Origin: Methanobacterium sp.
Lineage (GTDB): Archaea > Methanobacteriota > Methanobacteria > Methanobacteriales > Methanobacteriaceae
Direction of reading: 5' to 3'
Assembly: GCF_038562635.1 (NCBI RefSeq)
Contig: NZ_JBCFBO010000001.1
Span: 945,869 to 1,009,868 of the forward strand
Length of the DNA: 64,000 nt
Shown: piece by piece, positions 26,261 through 35,615 of the stretch
How the letters are laid out: every line of letters starts with the position of its first letter
Position numbering within the stretch: position 1 is the stretch's first letter
Made by a program: the position numbers and the translations under genes
Notes under the pieces: model-generated
What the model was told of the DNA's origin: nothing
What the model saw: the letters and a program-made list of their open reading frames with translations, nothing else
The model's database searches: none

Positions 26261-27121
26261 ATGATGATAGAAATGATAACCGGTAAAACAAATGTCGTAG
26301 GGGTAATAGGCGATCCCGTGGAGCACAGCTTATCTCCACCAATGCATAATGCTGCTTTTAAACATTTAAAGATGGATTACGTTTATGTGCCGTATCATGT
26401 GAAAAAAGGCATGCTCAGTGATGCAATAGCAGGTTCGAAATCACTGAATATAAAAGGGTTGAACGTTACAATTCCGCATAAAACTAATGTAATCAAATAT
26501 CTCGATGAACTTGATAAGTCTGCAGAGCTCATTGGAGCAGTTAACACCATTAAATTCGATGGAAACCATGCAAAAGGATACAATACAGATGGAATAGGTG
26601 CCGTAAAAGCTATTGAAGAAGTGAACAGCGTAAAAAATAAAAAAGTTATCATATTAGGGGCAGGCGGCGCAGCCCGTGCAATCTCATTCCAGATAATTAT
26701 GGACGGGGCAGAGTCCATTGTAATTGCAAATAGAACAGCTGCAAATGCAGAGCAGCTCCAGAGAGATCTGGTTGAAAAACTGAATGCAAATGTTAAGAGT
26801 ATAGATCTTGGTGAAAAACTCGAAATTGAACTTTCAAATGCCGATATTTTGATAAACACAACTCCAATTGGAATGTATCCAAATGTAGATCAGGAACCGC
26901 TGGTTAAGGCTGAATTGATGCATGAAAATTTAGTTGTTAAAGACTGTGTTTATAACCCATTACAAACAGGACTAATCAAAGAAGCTGAAAAATGTAATGC
27001 TAAAGTAGTATCCGGGCTTAAAATGCTTATTTATCAAGGTATGGAAGCATTCAGAATATGGACTGGTGTGACTCCACCTTTAGAAATTTTTGAACGCTCC
27101 TTAAAAGGCCAGTTTGAATAA
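26261..27121 (+). CDS. aroE: shikimate 5-dehydrogenase
   Basis: NADPH-dependent reduction of 3-dehydroshikimate in aromatic amino acid synthesis. The 286-residue product has GDPVEHSLSPPMHN (substrate site), GLNVTIPHK with the catalytic lysine, NTDGIG and the nucleotide-binding GAGGAARA loop. Several in-frame ATGs lie at the 5' end (26261, 26264, 26273). None has a clear ribosome binding site, so the exact start is uncertain. The opposite-strand HARP gene is divergent. Confidence 0.93.
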   Translation: MMIEMITGKTNVVGVIGDPVEHSLSPPMHNAAFKHLKMDYVYVPYHVKKGMLSDAIAGSKSLNIKGLNVTIPHKTNVIKYLDELDKSAELIGAVNTIKFDGNHAKGYNTDGIGAVKAIEEVNSVKNKKVIILGAGGAARAISFQIIMDGAESIVIANRTAANAEQLQRDLVEKLNANVKSIDLGEKLEIELSNADILINTTPIGMYPNVDQEPLVKAELMHENLVVKDCVYNPLQTGLIKEAEKCNAKVVSGLKMLIYQGMEAFRIWTGVTPPLEIFERSLKGQFE

Positions 27122-27195
27122 CTTATTAACCCATATTTTTATTTAAATGATTTAAAATCAATTTAATGATAATTAACGGAGCAGAGGTAATAATC

Positions 27196-28041
27196 ATGGA
27201 AAACATCACTATAACAGACAACCATATCCATGTGGATCCACATAATGGTGAAGGTCCCATTGAGGTTGCAAAAAAATTCCAGAGGGCTGGCGGAAATGTG
27301 ATGATCATCCCCAACAAACCAACATGGACAGTCGGAAAATTGTGCAGCTTTGAGGAAGCAATGGAACTTGTTATCAAATGTGTGGATAAAATAAATACAG
27401 ATACCGATGTGAAGGCATTTGCAGTGGTTGGTGCCCACCCTGCAGAACTCTCAAAACGTGTGGAAAATGGTATGGAACTTGAAATGGCAGAAAAAATGAT
27501 GATGGGCACGCTGGAAGATGCGCAAAAACTTGTACTTGAAGGAAAAGCTATTGGAATTGGCGAAGTCGGCAGGCCGCATTACGAGGTTCCCCCTGAAGAG
27601 CTTGAAGCCCACAACAGGATCATTTCATACGCCATGGAACTTGCATCAGATGCAGACTGTGCTGTACAGCTCCACACAGAAGATACGGGACCGAAACAAT
27701 TTTTAGAATTTGCTAGAATGGCAGATAAAGCAGGTTTAGATAGACATAAAGTTATGAAACATTTTTCAGGACCTATGGTTAGTGTTGATGAAAATCACGG
27801 CTTGACACCTTCTCTTATTGCAACAAGAACCGTTGTAACTGAAGGGCTTAAAAAAGGAACTAATTTTTTAATGGAAACCGATTATATGGACATGCTCTCG
27901 AGACCTGGCGCAGTTTTAGGTCCAAAAACAGTTCCAAGGCGAACAAAAGAGCTCTTAAGAAATGGGACTTTAACTGAAGAAGACGCCCATAAAATCCATG
28001 TGGAAAATGTAGAAAAAGTTTATGGAATTGATTTAGAATAA
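27196..28041 (+). CDS. TatD-related metal-dependent hydrolase
   Basis: Amidohydrolase-superfamily protein of about 281 residues. Metal ligands are visible as DNHIHVDP, GEVGRPHYE and VQLHTEDTG, followed by KHFSGP and an ETDYMDM motif. I begin at ATG 27196 (MENITITDNH), because GAGGTAATA lies upstream. The open frame extends ten codons further without support. It follows aroE on the same strand, but no functional link to it is evident. The substrate is unknown. Confidence 0.8.
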   Translation: MENITITDNHIHVDPHNGEGPIEVAKKFQRAGGNVMIIPNKPTWTVGKLCSFEEAMELVIKCVDKINTDTDVKAFAVVGAHPAELSKRVENGMELEMAEKMMMGTLEDAQKLVLEGKAIGIGEVGRPHYEVPPEELEAHNRIISYAMELASDADCAVQLHTEDTGPKQFLEFARMADKAGLDRHKVMKHFSGPMVSVDENHGLTPSLIATRTVVTEGLKKGTNFLMETDYMDMLSRPGAVLGPKTVPRRTKELLRNGTLTEEDAHKIHVENVEKVYGIDLE

Positions 28042-28149
28042 ACGCACGATAATCAATTCTAAATCTAATCTTCTTATTCTAATTACTGAATTATGAATAA
28101 TTTTTGATTTGACTATTTTTAGGTTACAGCTTGTTAAATAAGCTTAAGT

Positions 28150-28725
28150 TCAGCCTTCACCAATCAGAATAGATATTGTACCGATTACAATCCCAATTAT
28201 TAAAACTTCAATACCTGCCTTTAAAATGTTTTCTCGAGATACTTTTCCAAGGTATACACCCAATATAAATAATGCCGTAAAACAGAGGACCAATGTAGTT
28301 AAAGTAGCTGTTAACCTGGCTGGAATTAGAAGGAAAGGAAGTATGGGGACAAATGAACCTATAAAACTTGAAAACCCATGGGTAAACATGCTCAAATAAA
28401 CTCTTCGTTTAGCCTGCTTGTGTATAATGGTCTCATCAAGATCACCTTCATTCAGCATCATTTTTTCTTCGAGTTCACGCAGTGTCCTTGCTTCTTCTGC
28501 CCGTTCACCTATAAAAGAACCAAACGCATTTGAGAGAGCTAATGCAATCCCCGTACTTAATCCAGTAAGACATACTGCATAATTAGAAAGGGGGTTCCCA
28601 CTGGCTGCTCCCACACTACTTGCAGCTAATGTTACTGCCATAACTGCAAGAATTCCGTCTAAAGTACCTAAAGCGACATATCGGCTCATTTTAAAATATT
28701 CTTCAATTAATTCTCGTATGTTCAT
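28150..28725 (-). CDS. VIT1/CCC1-family membrane protein (TIGR00267 type)
   Basis: A 191-residue membrane protein with about five transmembrane helices. It carries the family segment YVALGTLDGILAVMAVTLAA and the cytoplasmic ERAEEARTLRELEEKM region, which in the family relates to metal-ion transport (Fe/Mn). Substrate specificity is not established for the archaeal subgroup. It is convergent with the TatD-like gene. Confidence 0.75.
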   Translation of the reverse strand: MNIRELIEEYFKMSRYVALGTLDGILAVMAVTLAASSVGAASGNPLSNYAVCLTGLSTGIALALSNAFGSFIGERAEEARTLRELEEKMMLNEGDLDETIIHKQAKRRVYLSMFTHGFSSFIGSFVPILPFLLIPARLTATLTTLVLCFTALFILGVYLGKVSRENILKAGIEVLIIGIVIGTISILIGEG

Positions 28726-28792
28726 TTCTTATTTTTCTCCAATATACGATCTGTTTAGAATGTTCATAAAATCAGATGTTTATACTTTTATA

Positions 28793-29128
28793 TTAATAAG
28801 TTATTTTAACTTCATTTATTTTTAAAATTTCTGTTTTGAGGACGGGAATTTCACTTTTTACAGTTTCCCAAACCACATCAAGATCACAGTCTTCATTTTC
28901 AAGGACATCTCTAACATTTGCAATAGTTTCCCATGGGATCTCAGAATATTTATCTTTAAAATCCTGTGGCATGTTTTTAACCGACTCTCCGATGATTTTA
29001 ATTCTCCTGATTACTGCTTCTTGAACAAAATTAGTATTTAAAAAGTCTTCTTTAGTTATGTCCTTTGTATAATCTTCGATGAGCTCGATAGATTGTAAAA
29101 TATGGTCTAGAAATATATTTGAAGTCAT
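28793..29128 (-). CDS. HepT-like (DUF86) protein, degenerate active site, no MNT partner
   Basis: A 111-residue all-helical protein similar to HepT, the toxin partner of MNT nucleotidyltransferases. The family normally has R-D-x-L-x-H-x-Y at the start of the last helix. Here the same position reads R73-D-V-L-E-N78-E-D80, so the histidine and tyrosine are both replaced. No MNT-like gene lies on either side. It may be a decayed or repurposed toxin. Confidence 0.7.
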   Translation of the reverse strand: MTSNIFLDHILQSIELIEDYTKDITKEDFLNTNFVQEAVIRRIKIIGESVKNMPQDFKDKYSEIPWETIANVRDVLENEDCDLDVVWETVKSEIPVLKTEILKINEVKITY

Positions 29129-29313
29129 ATGAGTTCAACACAAAAAGTTATTTTAGGGTATTAGTAATTTGATCATATTTATTTTTTTTCTTAATATGTA
29201 TTCTTGTAATTTATTCCCAGGTAAATCTAATTTTATAATGACATCCCGATGCAATATAGGATCAAAAATTAAGAAAAAAAGAAATAATTAAATAAATAAT
29301 TCATAATTTAAAA

Positions 29314-30525
29314 TTAAGCTCTTCCTAACTCTTTATGAGCTCTTGCAAGATGTCCTGCAGCCAAAGCAGCCATCAGTGAAAGCTCACCTGCAAGTACAGT
29401 CCCTGCAATGATTTCGGCAAACTTATGGACCTTTTCATTTCCATAGACACCCATAATTTCGAGGCATTCACGGGCTGTGCCAATACTTGTACCCCCACCA
29501 ACGGTTGCAATCGGAACGTCTGGAAGTGTAACTGAGAAGTAAAGGTCCCCATTTTCCTCTCTGGATGCAGTTGTTATTCCAAGGCTTCCCTCAACTATGT
29601 GGGCTTCGTCCTGTCCTGTGGCTAAAAATATAGCGCCGATCATGTTTGCATACTGGGCGTTAAATCCCATACTTCCAGAAATTGCAGATCCAATCAGGTT
29701 TTTAGATGTGTTAACTTCAACAATGGCTTCAGATGTTGATTTAAGCTTTTTCTCAACTATTTCCTTTGGAACGATGATCTCTGCAACAAGGCTTTTACCT
29801 CTTCCCTCTACCATGTTTATAGAAGATGGTTTTTTATCCACACATACATTTCCACTTGATGCGATTACATGGGCTCCTGTTTTATGCGATAAAAGGCTTA
29901 AAGCCGCTTCAGTAGCTATTGTAACCATATTCATACCCATACTGTCCCCTGTTGTAAATACAAATCTAGGGTAAACATACCTGCCTACTACAAGTATCGG
30001 GTCAATTTTTATAAGCATTCCATGTCTTGTGGTTACTTCTGCCGCTTTTTTGAGCTCTTTAAAGTTATTTTCAATCCATGCTTTAATTTCAAGCGCATCA
30101 GTTACAGATTTGGCTTTTATAACTGGTGCCCTTGTCATTTTATCACTGATTATTTTGGTTGTAACCCCGCCTGCTTCGGTTATAGTAGAACATCCCCTGT
30201 TTATAGATGCTATAAGAGCTCCTTCAGATGTTGCAAGGGGTACGTAAAATTCTCCCTGGGCATAATCTCCATTAATCTTAAGAGGGCCTGCAATCCCAAC
30301 AGGTATCTGAACTGCACCTATTGGCTGTTCAATGTTCTTTTTAGATGCACTTTCCATATCGATTGAATAATTTGATAAATGTTCAATTTTAGAATTGCTT
30401 ACTTCTTCTACGAATTTACGCCTGATTGCCACTGCTTGATCAACATTATCAGTGTATTTTTCAATTTCACGAAGTTTAATTTCCCCAGTTTTAAGTTTAT
30501 CTATAATTTCTCTTTCATTTATCAT
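29314..30525 (-). CDS. hmgA: 3-hydroxy-3-methylglutaryl-CoA reductase
   Basis: NADPH-dependent enzyme making mevalonate for archaeal isoprenoid lipids. The 403-residue class I-type protein shows PIGAVQIPVGIAGPL, ATSEGALIASINRG, the GDSMGMNMV cofactor loop, and GHLARAH near the C terminus with the catalytic histidine. I start at ATG 30525 (MINEREIID), preceded by GGTGATAATT. Confidence 0.96.
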   Translation of the reverse strand: MINEREIIDKLKTGEIKLREIEKYTDNVDQAVAIRRKFVEEVSNSKIEHLSNYSIDMESASKKNIEQPIGAVQIPVGIAGPLKINGDYAQGEFYVPLATSEGALIASINRGCSTITEAGGVTTKIISDKMTRAPVIKAKSVTDALEIKAWIENNFKELKKAAEVTTRHGMLIKIDPILVVGRYVYPRFVFTTGDSMGMNMVTIATEAALSLLSHKTGAHVIASSGNVCVDKKPSSINMVEGRGKSLVAEIIVPKEIVEKKLKSTSEAIVEVNTSKNLIGSAISGSMGFNAQYANMIGAIFLATGQDEAHIVEGSLGITTASREENGDLYFSVTLPDVPIATVGGGTSIGTARECLEIMGVYGNEKVHKFAEIIAGTVLAGELSLMAALAAGHLARAHKELGRA

Positions 30526-30642
30526 AATTATCACCAATAGGTTTTATTTAAAATTTAAAAATTAAAAATCATTTTAAACTCCATTAAATGAAGATATCTG
30601 TATTTTATATAAAATAAGTTTAAATTATGATTAAAATAAGAA

Positions 30643-31509
30643 TTATTTTAATGCATTTTTTATAACTTTTACAATTTCAGAAGGCGCTGAAGCTACAGTT
30701 ACACCCGCCTCTTCAAGTGCGGCTATTTTACTTTTTGCAGTTCCGCTTTCCCCTTCAATAATTGCACCTGCATGCCCCATTCTTTTACCTGGAGGTGCAG
30801 TAACTCCTGCAATATAAGCCACGACTGGTTTTGAAATATTTTTACTTATGAACTTCGCCGCGTTTTCTTCAGCATTTCCTCCAATTTCACCAATCATCAC
30901 CATCGCGTCGGTGTCGTCGTCGTCTTCAAACCTTTGAAGCACATCTGCAAAGTCCATACCAACAACAGGGTCTCCCCCTATACCTAAACATGTGCTTTGG
31001 CCCATTCCTGCATTGGTTATCTGATTTGCAACTTCATAGGTTAATGTACCACTTCTTGAAACTATTCCAATGTTTCCTTTATTAAAAATATGTGTAGGCA
31101 TTATTCCAAGCTTTCCAACACCAGGAGTTATGACTCCCGGAGTATTAGGACCTATTACAATGGTATCATTCCTTTTTGCATATTCTACAATTTCCATTGT
31201 GTCATGCACAGGAATATGTTCAGTAATTATAGTTACAATATCCAGCTGTGAAATAGCTTCAAATGCCGCGTCCTTGGCAAATGGTGCCGGAATAAAAATA
31301 ATTGATGCATTTATATCTGGATTTTCTTCTTTAGCCTCTTCTACTGAATTATAAATATTTACAGGCCCTAATTTTTGGCCTCCCTTTCCAGGAGAGGTAC
31401 CTGCCACAATATTTGTATTGTAAGCAATCATCTGTTCAGTGTGGAAAGACCCCTGCTTTCCTGTAGCCCCCTGCACAATACAGCGGGTATTTTCATCAAG
31501 AATTATCAT
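30643..31509 (-). CDS. sucD: succinyl-CoA synthetase (ADP-forming) alpha subunit
   Basis: Subunit of the enzyme joining CoA and succinate in the incomplete TCA pathway of methanogens. The 288-residue product has QGATGKQGSFHTEQM (CoA site), IGPNTPGVITPG and the phosphohistidine loop MGHAGAIIEGESGTAKSK. The beta subunit gene is not in the window. A conserved gene of unknown function lies four bases upstream and is probably co-transcribed. Confidence 0.94.
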   Translation of the reverse strand: MIILDENTRCIVQGATGKQGSFHTEQMIAYNTNIVAGTSPGKGGQKLGPVNIYNSVEEAKEENPDINASIIFIPAPFAKDAAFEAISQLDIVTIITEHIPVHDTMEIVEYAKRNDTIVIGPNTPGVITPGVGKLGIMPTHIFNKGNIGIVSRSGTLTYEVANQITNAGMGQSTCLGIGGDPVVGMDFADVLQRFEDDDDTDAMVMIGEIGGNAEENAAKFISKNISKPVVAYIAGVTAPPGKRMGHAGAIIEGESGTAKSKIAALEEAGVTVASAPSEIVKVIKNALK

Positions 31510-31513
31510 AAGT

Positions 31514-32242
31514 TCACTCTCCCGAGATTCTCATTCTTTCAAAAAGGGGTACTGCCAAATCCATAACATTTCCATTCATAAAAGCAGTAACTGACATTAT
31601 AACGCCCCTTGGTATCACATAAGAAGGTGTTCCTCTTTTAACAAGATTCACGTGCTGGTTACCGACAGCTGCACCTACCATAGCACCTGCTACAGTTCCA
31701 ACACTCTCTATATTTTCTATTGTTGCAACAACTACAGGATCATCTGTTTGATCTGAAGTGTAACCTACACCTGGTATTTTCAGTGTTCCTGTAACTCCTC
31801 CACCGCCGATATCTGTGACATCATCCATACCTTTTGCTGCCTTTATAACAGAATCTGCAACCTTACCTACGATTTCTTCGCCACCATATGTATCAAATGC
31901 AATAATTACAGCATCGGGATATCTATCTTCTCTTATTTTTGCCTCAGCATAAGAAATGCCTTCCCCTGCACCTTCAGGAGTTTTTGATATCCCACCTATA
32001 TCTCCAAGGCTTTCTGCATTTTTACGCAGTATGTCTATTATTTTAGAATTAACAGATTCTAATTTATCATCCTCAACAAATGCACTTATAACCACATCGT
32101 CCCCTGTAATATTAGTTAAAGCCGCTTTATACGCTCCAACATCCAGTAATTGTGAAATATCATTTTCTATATTCTGGATAAGAGAACAGCTGCAGGAGAC
32201 ATCATTTATTGAGATATCTGCACCAATAGCAGTTAGTTTCAA
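31514..32242 (-). CDS. conserved methanogen protein of unknown function
   Basis: A 242-residue soluble protein from a TTG start at 32242 (reading LKLTAIGADISINDVSCSCS), chosen because GGGTGAT lies immediately upstream. The open frame continues 28 codons further without a ribosome binding site. Glycine-rich loops (DIGGGGVTGTLKIPGVGY, AGAMVGAAVGNQHVNLV) and an early CSCS motif are notable. I do not recognise its biochemical function. It is tightly linked to sucD. Confidence 0.75.
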   Translation of the reverse strand: MKLTAIGADISINDVSCSCSLIQNIENDISQLLDVGAYKAALTNITGDDVVISAFVEDDKLESVNSKIIDILRKNAESLGDIGGISKTPEGAGEGISYAEAKIREDRYPDAVIIAFDTYGGEEIVGKVADSVIKAAKGMDDVTDIGGGGVTGTLKIPGVGYTSDQTDDPVVVATIENIESVGTVAGAMVGAAVGNQHVNLVKRGTPSYVIPRGVIMSVTAFMNGNVMDLAVPLFERMRISGE

Positions 32243-32696
32243 GTAATCACCCTTAATTAAATTTAATGTAATTTTGTATAAGCTATATTTCAATGAACTG
32301 CTTTTTATACTTTTATAGGCTATCATCCTCTTAGAGTATTAAATAAACGCCCATATCTATAATATATTATAAAAATTTACTGTGCTTGTGCCTGTAAATT
32401 TAAGTGGAATCTTCTTGAAAAAGTCAGTTTAATTTAAATAAATCATATTACTCAAAAATAGACTTATTAAATACATAAAAAATAAAATAAAACTTTATTA
32501 GCCCAATTTTATCTTTTCAAAGAAAGTAAAATTTGTATGTATCCTACAAAATATCAAAATAAACCTTTTTATATGTAAATTCGTAACTTATTTTAAACAA
32601 AAATATGAAAAATAGATGAAAACTACTTAAAGTAGAGTAAGACTAATATGATATCTATAAATTCATATGAATATATAAAACGACCAGGTAGTACCA
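32243..32696. other. divergent intergenic region
   Basis: This AT-rich gap separates the minus-strand sucD operon from aroD on the plus strand. I see no gene, RNA or repeat. TATA-like runs near 32652-32680 on the plus strand could serve aroD, but their spacing to its ATG is short. Confidence 0.4.
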
Positions 32697-33368
32697 ATGT
32701 TTCAAAAAACAATGATTTGTGTCCCCATAATTGAAAAAAGTCCAGAACTTGCCCTTCAATCTGCAGAAAAAGCTATTGATCTAGGTGCAGATATACTGGA
32801 ACTTAGAATAGATGTACTTGAGGATCCAGATCCTGACAGGGTTCAACAGCTTATCCAAGATATGGACTACCCAACCATTGCAACAAACAGAGTACAAAGT
32901 GAAGGCGGATTTTTTAAAGGATCTGAAGAGGAAAGAACCTCACTCCTAATAAAGGCTGCAAAATATGCAGATATAATAGATATAGAACTGCAAACAGATG
33001 AAGAAATGCGGGACGAAGTTGTAAAAGCAGCAAAATACACCATAATATCTTATCACGACTTCCAAAAGACCCCTTCATTTGAAGAACTTTTGAATGTGGT
33101 TAATGCAGAAAAAGAAATAGGGAACATAGCAAAATTTGCTGTAATGCCCAAAGAATATAAAGACACTTTAACTGTTCTTAACGTGCTTTCGGAAGTTCCA
33201 AATACCATAGGAATTGCTATGGGCAATCTCGGTAAATATACGAGAATAGTGGCGCCTATCTTTGGGTCTCCAATTACCTTTGCATCAATTGATAAAGGAT
33301 CAGCACCAGGACAGCTTGATATTAATACTACAAAAGATATTTTAAGGAAATTGATGGTGATAGATTGA
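32697..33368 (+). CDS. aroD: 3-dehydroquinate dehydratase, type I
   Basis: Shikimate-pathway enzyme that forms a Schiff base with 3-dehydroquinate. The 223-residue TIM-barrel protein has ELRIDVLED near the N terminus, the catalytic histidine in IISYHDFQKTP and the Schiff-base lysine in AKFAVMPK. Its TGA overlaps the TTG of the next gene (ATTGA), indicating coupling. Confidence 0.94.
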   Translation: MFQKTMICVPIIEKSPELALQSAEKAIDLGADILELRIDVLEDPDPDRVQQLIQDMDYPTIATNRVQSEGGFFKGSEEERTSLLIKAAKYADIIDIELQTDEEMRDEVVKAAKYTIISYHDFQKTPSFEELLNVVNAEKEIGNIAKFAVMPKEYKDTLTVLNVLSEVPNTIGIAMGNLGKYTRIVAPIFGSPITFASIDKGSAPGQLDINTTKDILRKLMVID

Positions 33369-33988
33369 AAGTAAGGTCATGGTTTGTTATAGGAATAATT
33401 ATATTAGGAGTTATGGCTACTTCAGCCTGTATTGCTCCTTCAAATAATATTGGAATAACTATTGATACGAATGGTACAAATGTAACCGTTAAATCAACCA
33501 CATTTTTAAGTAATCCACCATCACAGATGATGTCTGAGATGGAGCAACAGGCTTTAACTGACATAGAAAGCTCTAACAGTACAGTTGAAAGCGTGAAAAG
33601 TGATATGCAATCTGTAGCTAAAAAATATAATTATACAGTTAATGTTACCATAAAATCCCAGTTTGGAACTGATCAGCTCCCCATGCCTGCTCAAGTGAGT
33701 GGAACTTCTATGGTTCCAACTTTACAGGATGGACAAAGCATAGTCGTCCTTAAAACAAAAGATTTTAAAGTCAACGATATTGTAGTAGCCGTCCATCCAG
33801 ATTATGGTTTAATAGTAAAAAGAGTGGGCCAGATTAGTGGAGATCAGGTTTACTTAATAAGTGACAATAAAAATATAGAAACCACTACTGTAAAACTGAG
33901 TAACGGAGCAGTTGAAACCATTACAAAAACTCCATATAAAGGATGGCTTCCAAAAAAGAACGTTATTGGAGTCGTAAAAGAATATTAA
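33365..33988 (+). CDS. membrane-anchored S24/S26-type peptidase domain protein
   Basis: A 207-residue protein with an N-terminal hydrophobic segment (about 6-20) ending in TSAC, a possible lipobox, so the bulk should lie outside the membrane. The C-terminal half is an S24/S26 peptidase fold, with a serine in VSGTSMVPTL (S115) and a lysine in IVKRVG (K152), the signal peptidase I/LexA dyad positions. The middle region has no known match. The start is a TTG overlapping the aroD stop. Whether it cleaves proteins, and which, is unknown. Confidence 0.75.
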   Translation: MKVRSWFVIGIIILGVMATSACIAPSNNIGITIDTNGTNVTVKSTTFLSNPPSQMMSEMEQQALTDIESSNSTVESVKSDMQSVAKKYNYTVNVTIKSQFGTDQLPMPAQVSGTSMVPTLQDGQSIVVLKTKDFKVNDIVVAVHPDYGLIVKRVGQISGDQVYLISDNKNIETTTVKLSNGAVETITKTPYKGWLPKKNVIGVVKEY

Positions 33989-34017
33989 ATGGATTTCAAA
34001 TCCATCTTTTTATTTTT
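33989..34017 (+). terminator. hairpin terminator after the S26-type gene
   Basis: Just after the stop, ATGGATTT-c-AAATCCAT forms an 8-bp stem followed by CTTTTTATTTTT. The position at the 3' end of the aroD operon suggests transcription termination, although archaeal termination relies mainly on the U-rich tract. Confidence 0.5.
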
Positions 34018-34074
34018 CATCTGTATGTTATTTTTAATTTAGCTTTAAACTGAATTTTTTATGAGGTTAATTAA

Positions 34075-34272
34075 ATGAATGGACAAAATAGAAGGGATAT
34101 ATCTCCAGGTATGGAGGTTTATATAGTTTTAAAAAAAGATCAACGCTCAGGGAAAAAGACTAGAGGTATAGTTAAAGATATACTCACAAATTCATCATTT
34201 CATCCACATGGCATAAAGGTGAGGCTGCAGGACGGCCAGGTTGGAAGAGTACAGGAAATTATCAAAAAATAG
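34075..34272 (+). CDS. YwbE family protein (DUF2196)
   Basis: A 65-residue basic protein with the family core ISPGMEVYIVLKKDQRSGKKTRGIVKDILT, then HPHGIKVRLQDGQVGRVQEI. The family is widespread in bacteria and methanogens and its role is not known. The SH3-like beta pattern and basic charge suggest nucleic acid or ribosome binding, which is an inference. GAGGTTAAT precedes the ATG. Confidence 0.9.
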   Translation: MNGQNRRDISPGMEVYIVLKKDQRSGKKTRGIVKDILTNSSFHPHGIKVRLQDGQVGRVQEIIKK

Positions 34273-34319
34273 AAGGATTATTTTTTAGTGAATGACCTAA
34301 CTTTTTAAACTTATAAACT

Positions 34320-34550
34320 TTCAATTTTCGATGCCATCAAAATTCAAAGAATTTTGGGGCATGAAAAACAGAGTTTTTCACGGTTACGGAGCTATCAAAA
34401 ATTCTCCGAATTTTTGGAGCGCAAATCATAGATTTGCATGCTATACTCTATAAATATCGCAATCAAAGATTGTGAATGCATTGAAATTAAAAATTTCAAC
34501 AGGTTTCATTCAACGTGCCAAAATCTATGATTTTTGACAGCTGGAGAAAA
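34320..34550. repeat. triloop-palindrome cluster 6
   Basis: Seven units in convergent intergenic space, all with 3-nt spacers: TCAAAATTC-aaa-GAATTTTGG, TGAAAAAC-aga-GTTTTTCA, CAAAAATTC-tcc-GAATTTTTG, GCAAATC-ata-GATTTGC, CGCAATC-aaa-GATTGTG, TGAAATT-aaa-AATTTCA and CAAAATC-tat-GATTTTTG. Linkers contain GCATG, GGAGC and GCATTG. None is followed by a consistent U-tract, so they are not simple terminators. Confidence 0.85.
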
Positions 34551-34599
34551 AATGCAAAACACATAAACCAATTATTTTATTAAATATTGTCAAAAATAT

Positions 34600-35586
34600 T
34601 TAGTCATTCACAAATCCACTTAACAGCTCATTTATATTGCCTACAAACTCCAAGCCTGCATTTCTACCAGTTCCAGAGAATATAATATCTCTTTCTTTTT
34701 TTATGTAGAATTTAACATGAATCTTAGAATTTAAAGACTCGTTTACCCTTGATGTCATTTCTCCAAGGGATGGTGCTGGAAGATCAACTCCTTCCGTTCT
34801 TTTGGCATTTATTTCCAATATTTCTTCTTTATTTTCCAGTTTAATTTCAATTATATCATCATTAACTATTAATTTAGAAACTTTAGTCCCGTTATATTTT
34901 GTAAACCTGTGAATTTTACCATTATACAGTAATCCAAATATGTATCCTGTAAAATAATTTCTAAGCCATGGAATTTTAGCTACAGAACCAAATAAAGATA
35001 TTCCATCATTTTCAAAGTGATTTGTCTGCATCCATATCCATGAAGAAGGCATAGAAGTTCCCCAATCTTTTTCAATGTACCCTTTACCTCCATTAAAAGA
35101 TATTTTATTATCATTTATATCTACATATCCTTGAATACAGTGATCAAAACTTAAAACTCCATGATAACACTCCATTTTAGGTACAAATGCATACCAACCC
35201 ATAACTCCTGGAGATAATAGTCTAACCGGCCATGGAATTATATTACTAAAATTAAGGTCGGCCTTGATTTTATTTTCTCCATCATCAATATCCAGATGAA
35301 TATTTTTAAGGCTGAAAATGTTTTTATGGATTTTTATTTCAAATTGGGATTTATCTGCCCAGAACTCACTTTTTTTATAAGTAAAATAGTACATTTTATG
35401 GTTTTTTGCATCTAAAAACATTACAAAAGCATGGGATTTTTTAGGATCCCTTGAAAGGGAAATTCCAGGTATTATCGAATATGCAGTTTTTTCTTCTTTG
35501 TCTATTGACTTGAAATACCATCCTTCAAAATAATCCCTTTTTTTACCTCTTCCCTGAAATATTTCCGGTTTCCACAGATTGGCCAT
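34600..35586 (-). CDS. tocopherol cyclase-like family protein
   Basis: A 328-residue protein similar to the tocopherol cyclase fold (paired lipocalin-like barrels). Family-type segments are KRDYFEGWYFKSID (about 17-30), SPGVMGWYAFVPKMECYHGV, GYIEKDWGTSMPSSWIWMQ and the NHFENDG motif. Methanogens make no tocopherol, so the substrate must be another amphiphile or the domain is non-enzymatic. No signal peptide is seen. Confidence 0.75.
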   Translation of the reverse strand: MANLWKPEIFQGRGKKRDYFEGWYFKSIDKEEKTAYSIIPGISLSRDPKKSHAFVMFLDAKNHKMYYFTYKKSEFWADKSQFEIKIHKNIFSLKNIHLDIDDGENKIKADLNFSNIIPWPVRLLSPGVMGWYAFVPKMECYHGVLSFDHCIQGYVDINDNKISFNGGKGYIEKDWGTSMPSSWIWMQTNHFENDGISLFGSVAKIPWLRNYFTGYIFGLLYNGKIHRFTKYNGTKVSKLIVNDDIIEIKLENKEEILEINAKRTEGVDLPAPSLGEMTSRVNESLNSKIHVKFYIKKERDIIFSGTGRNAGLEFVGNINELLSGFVND

Positions 35587-35615
35587 ATAACACCACTTAA
35601 AAAGTAAAAAATAAT

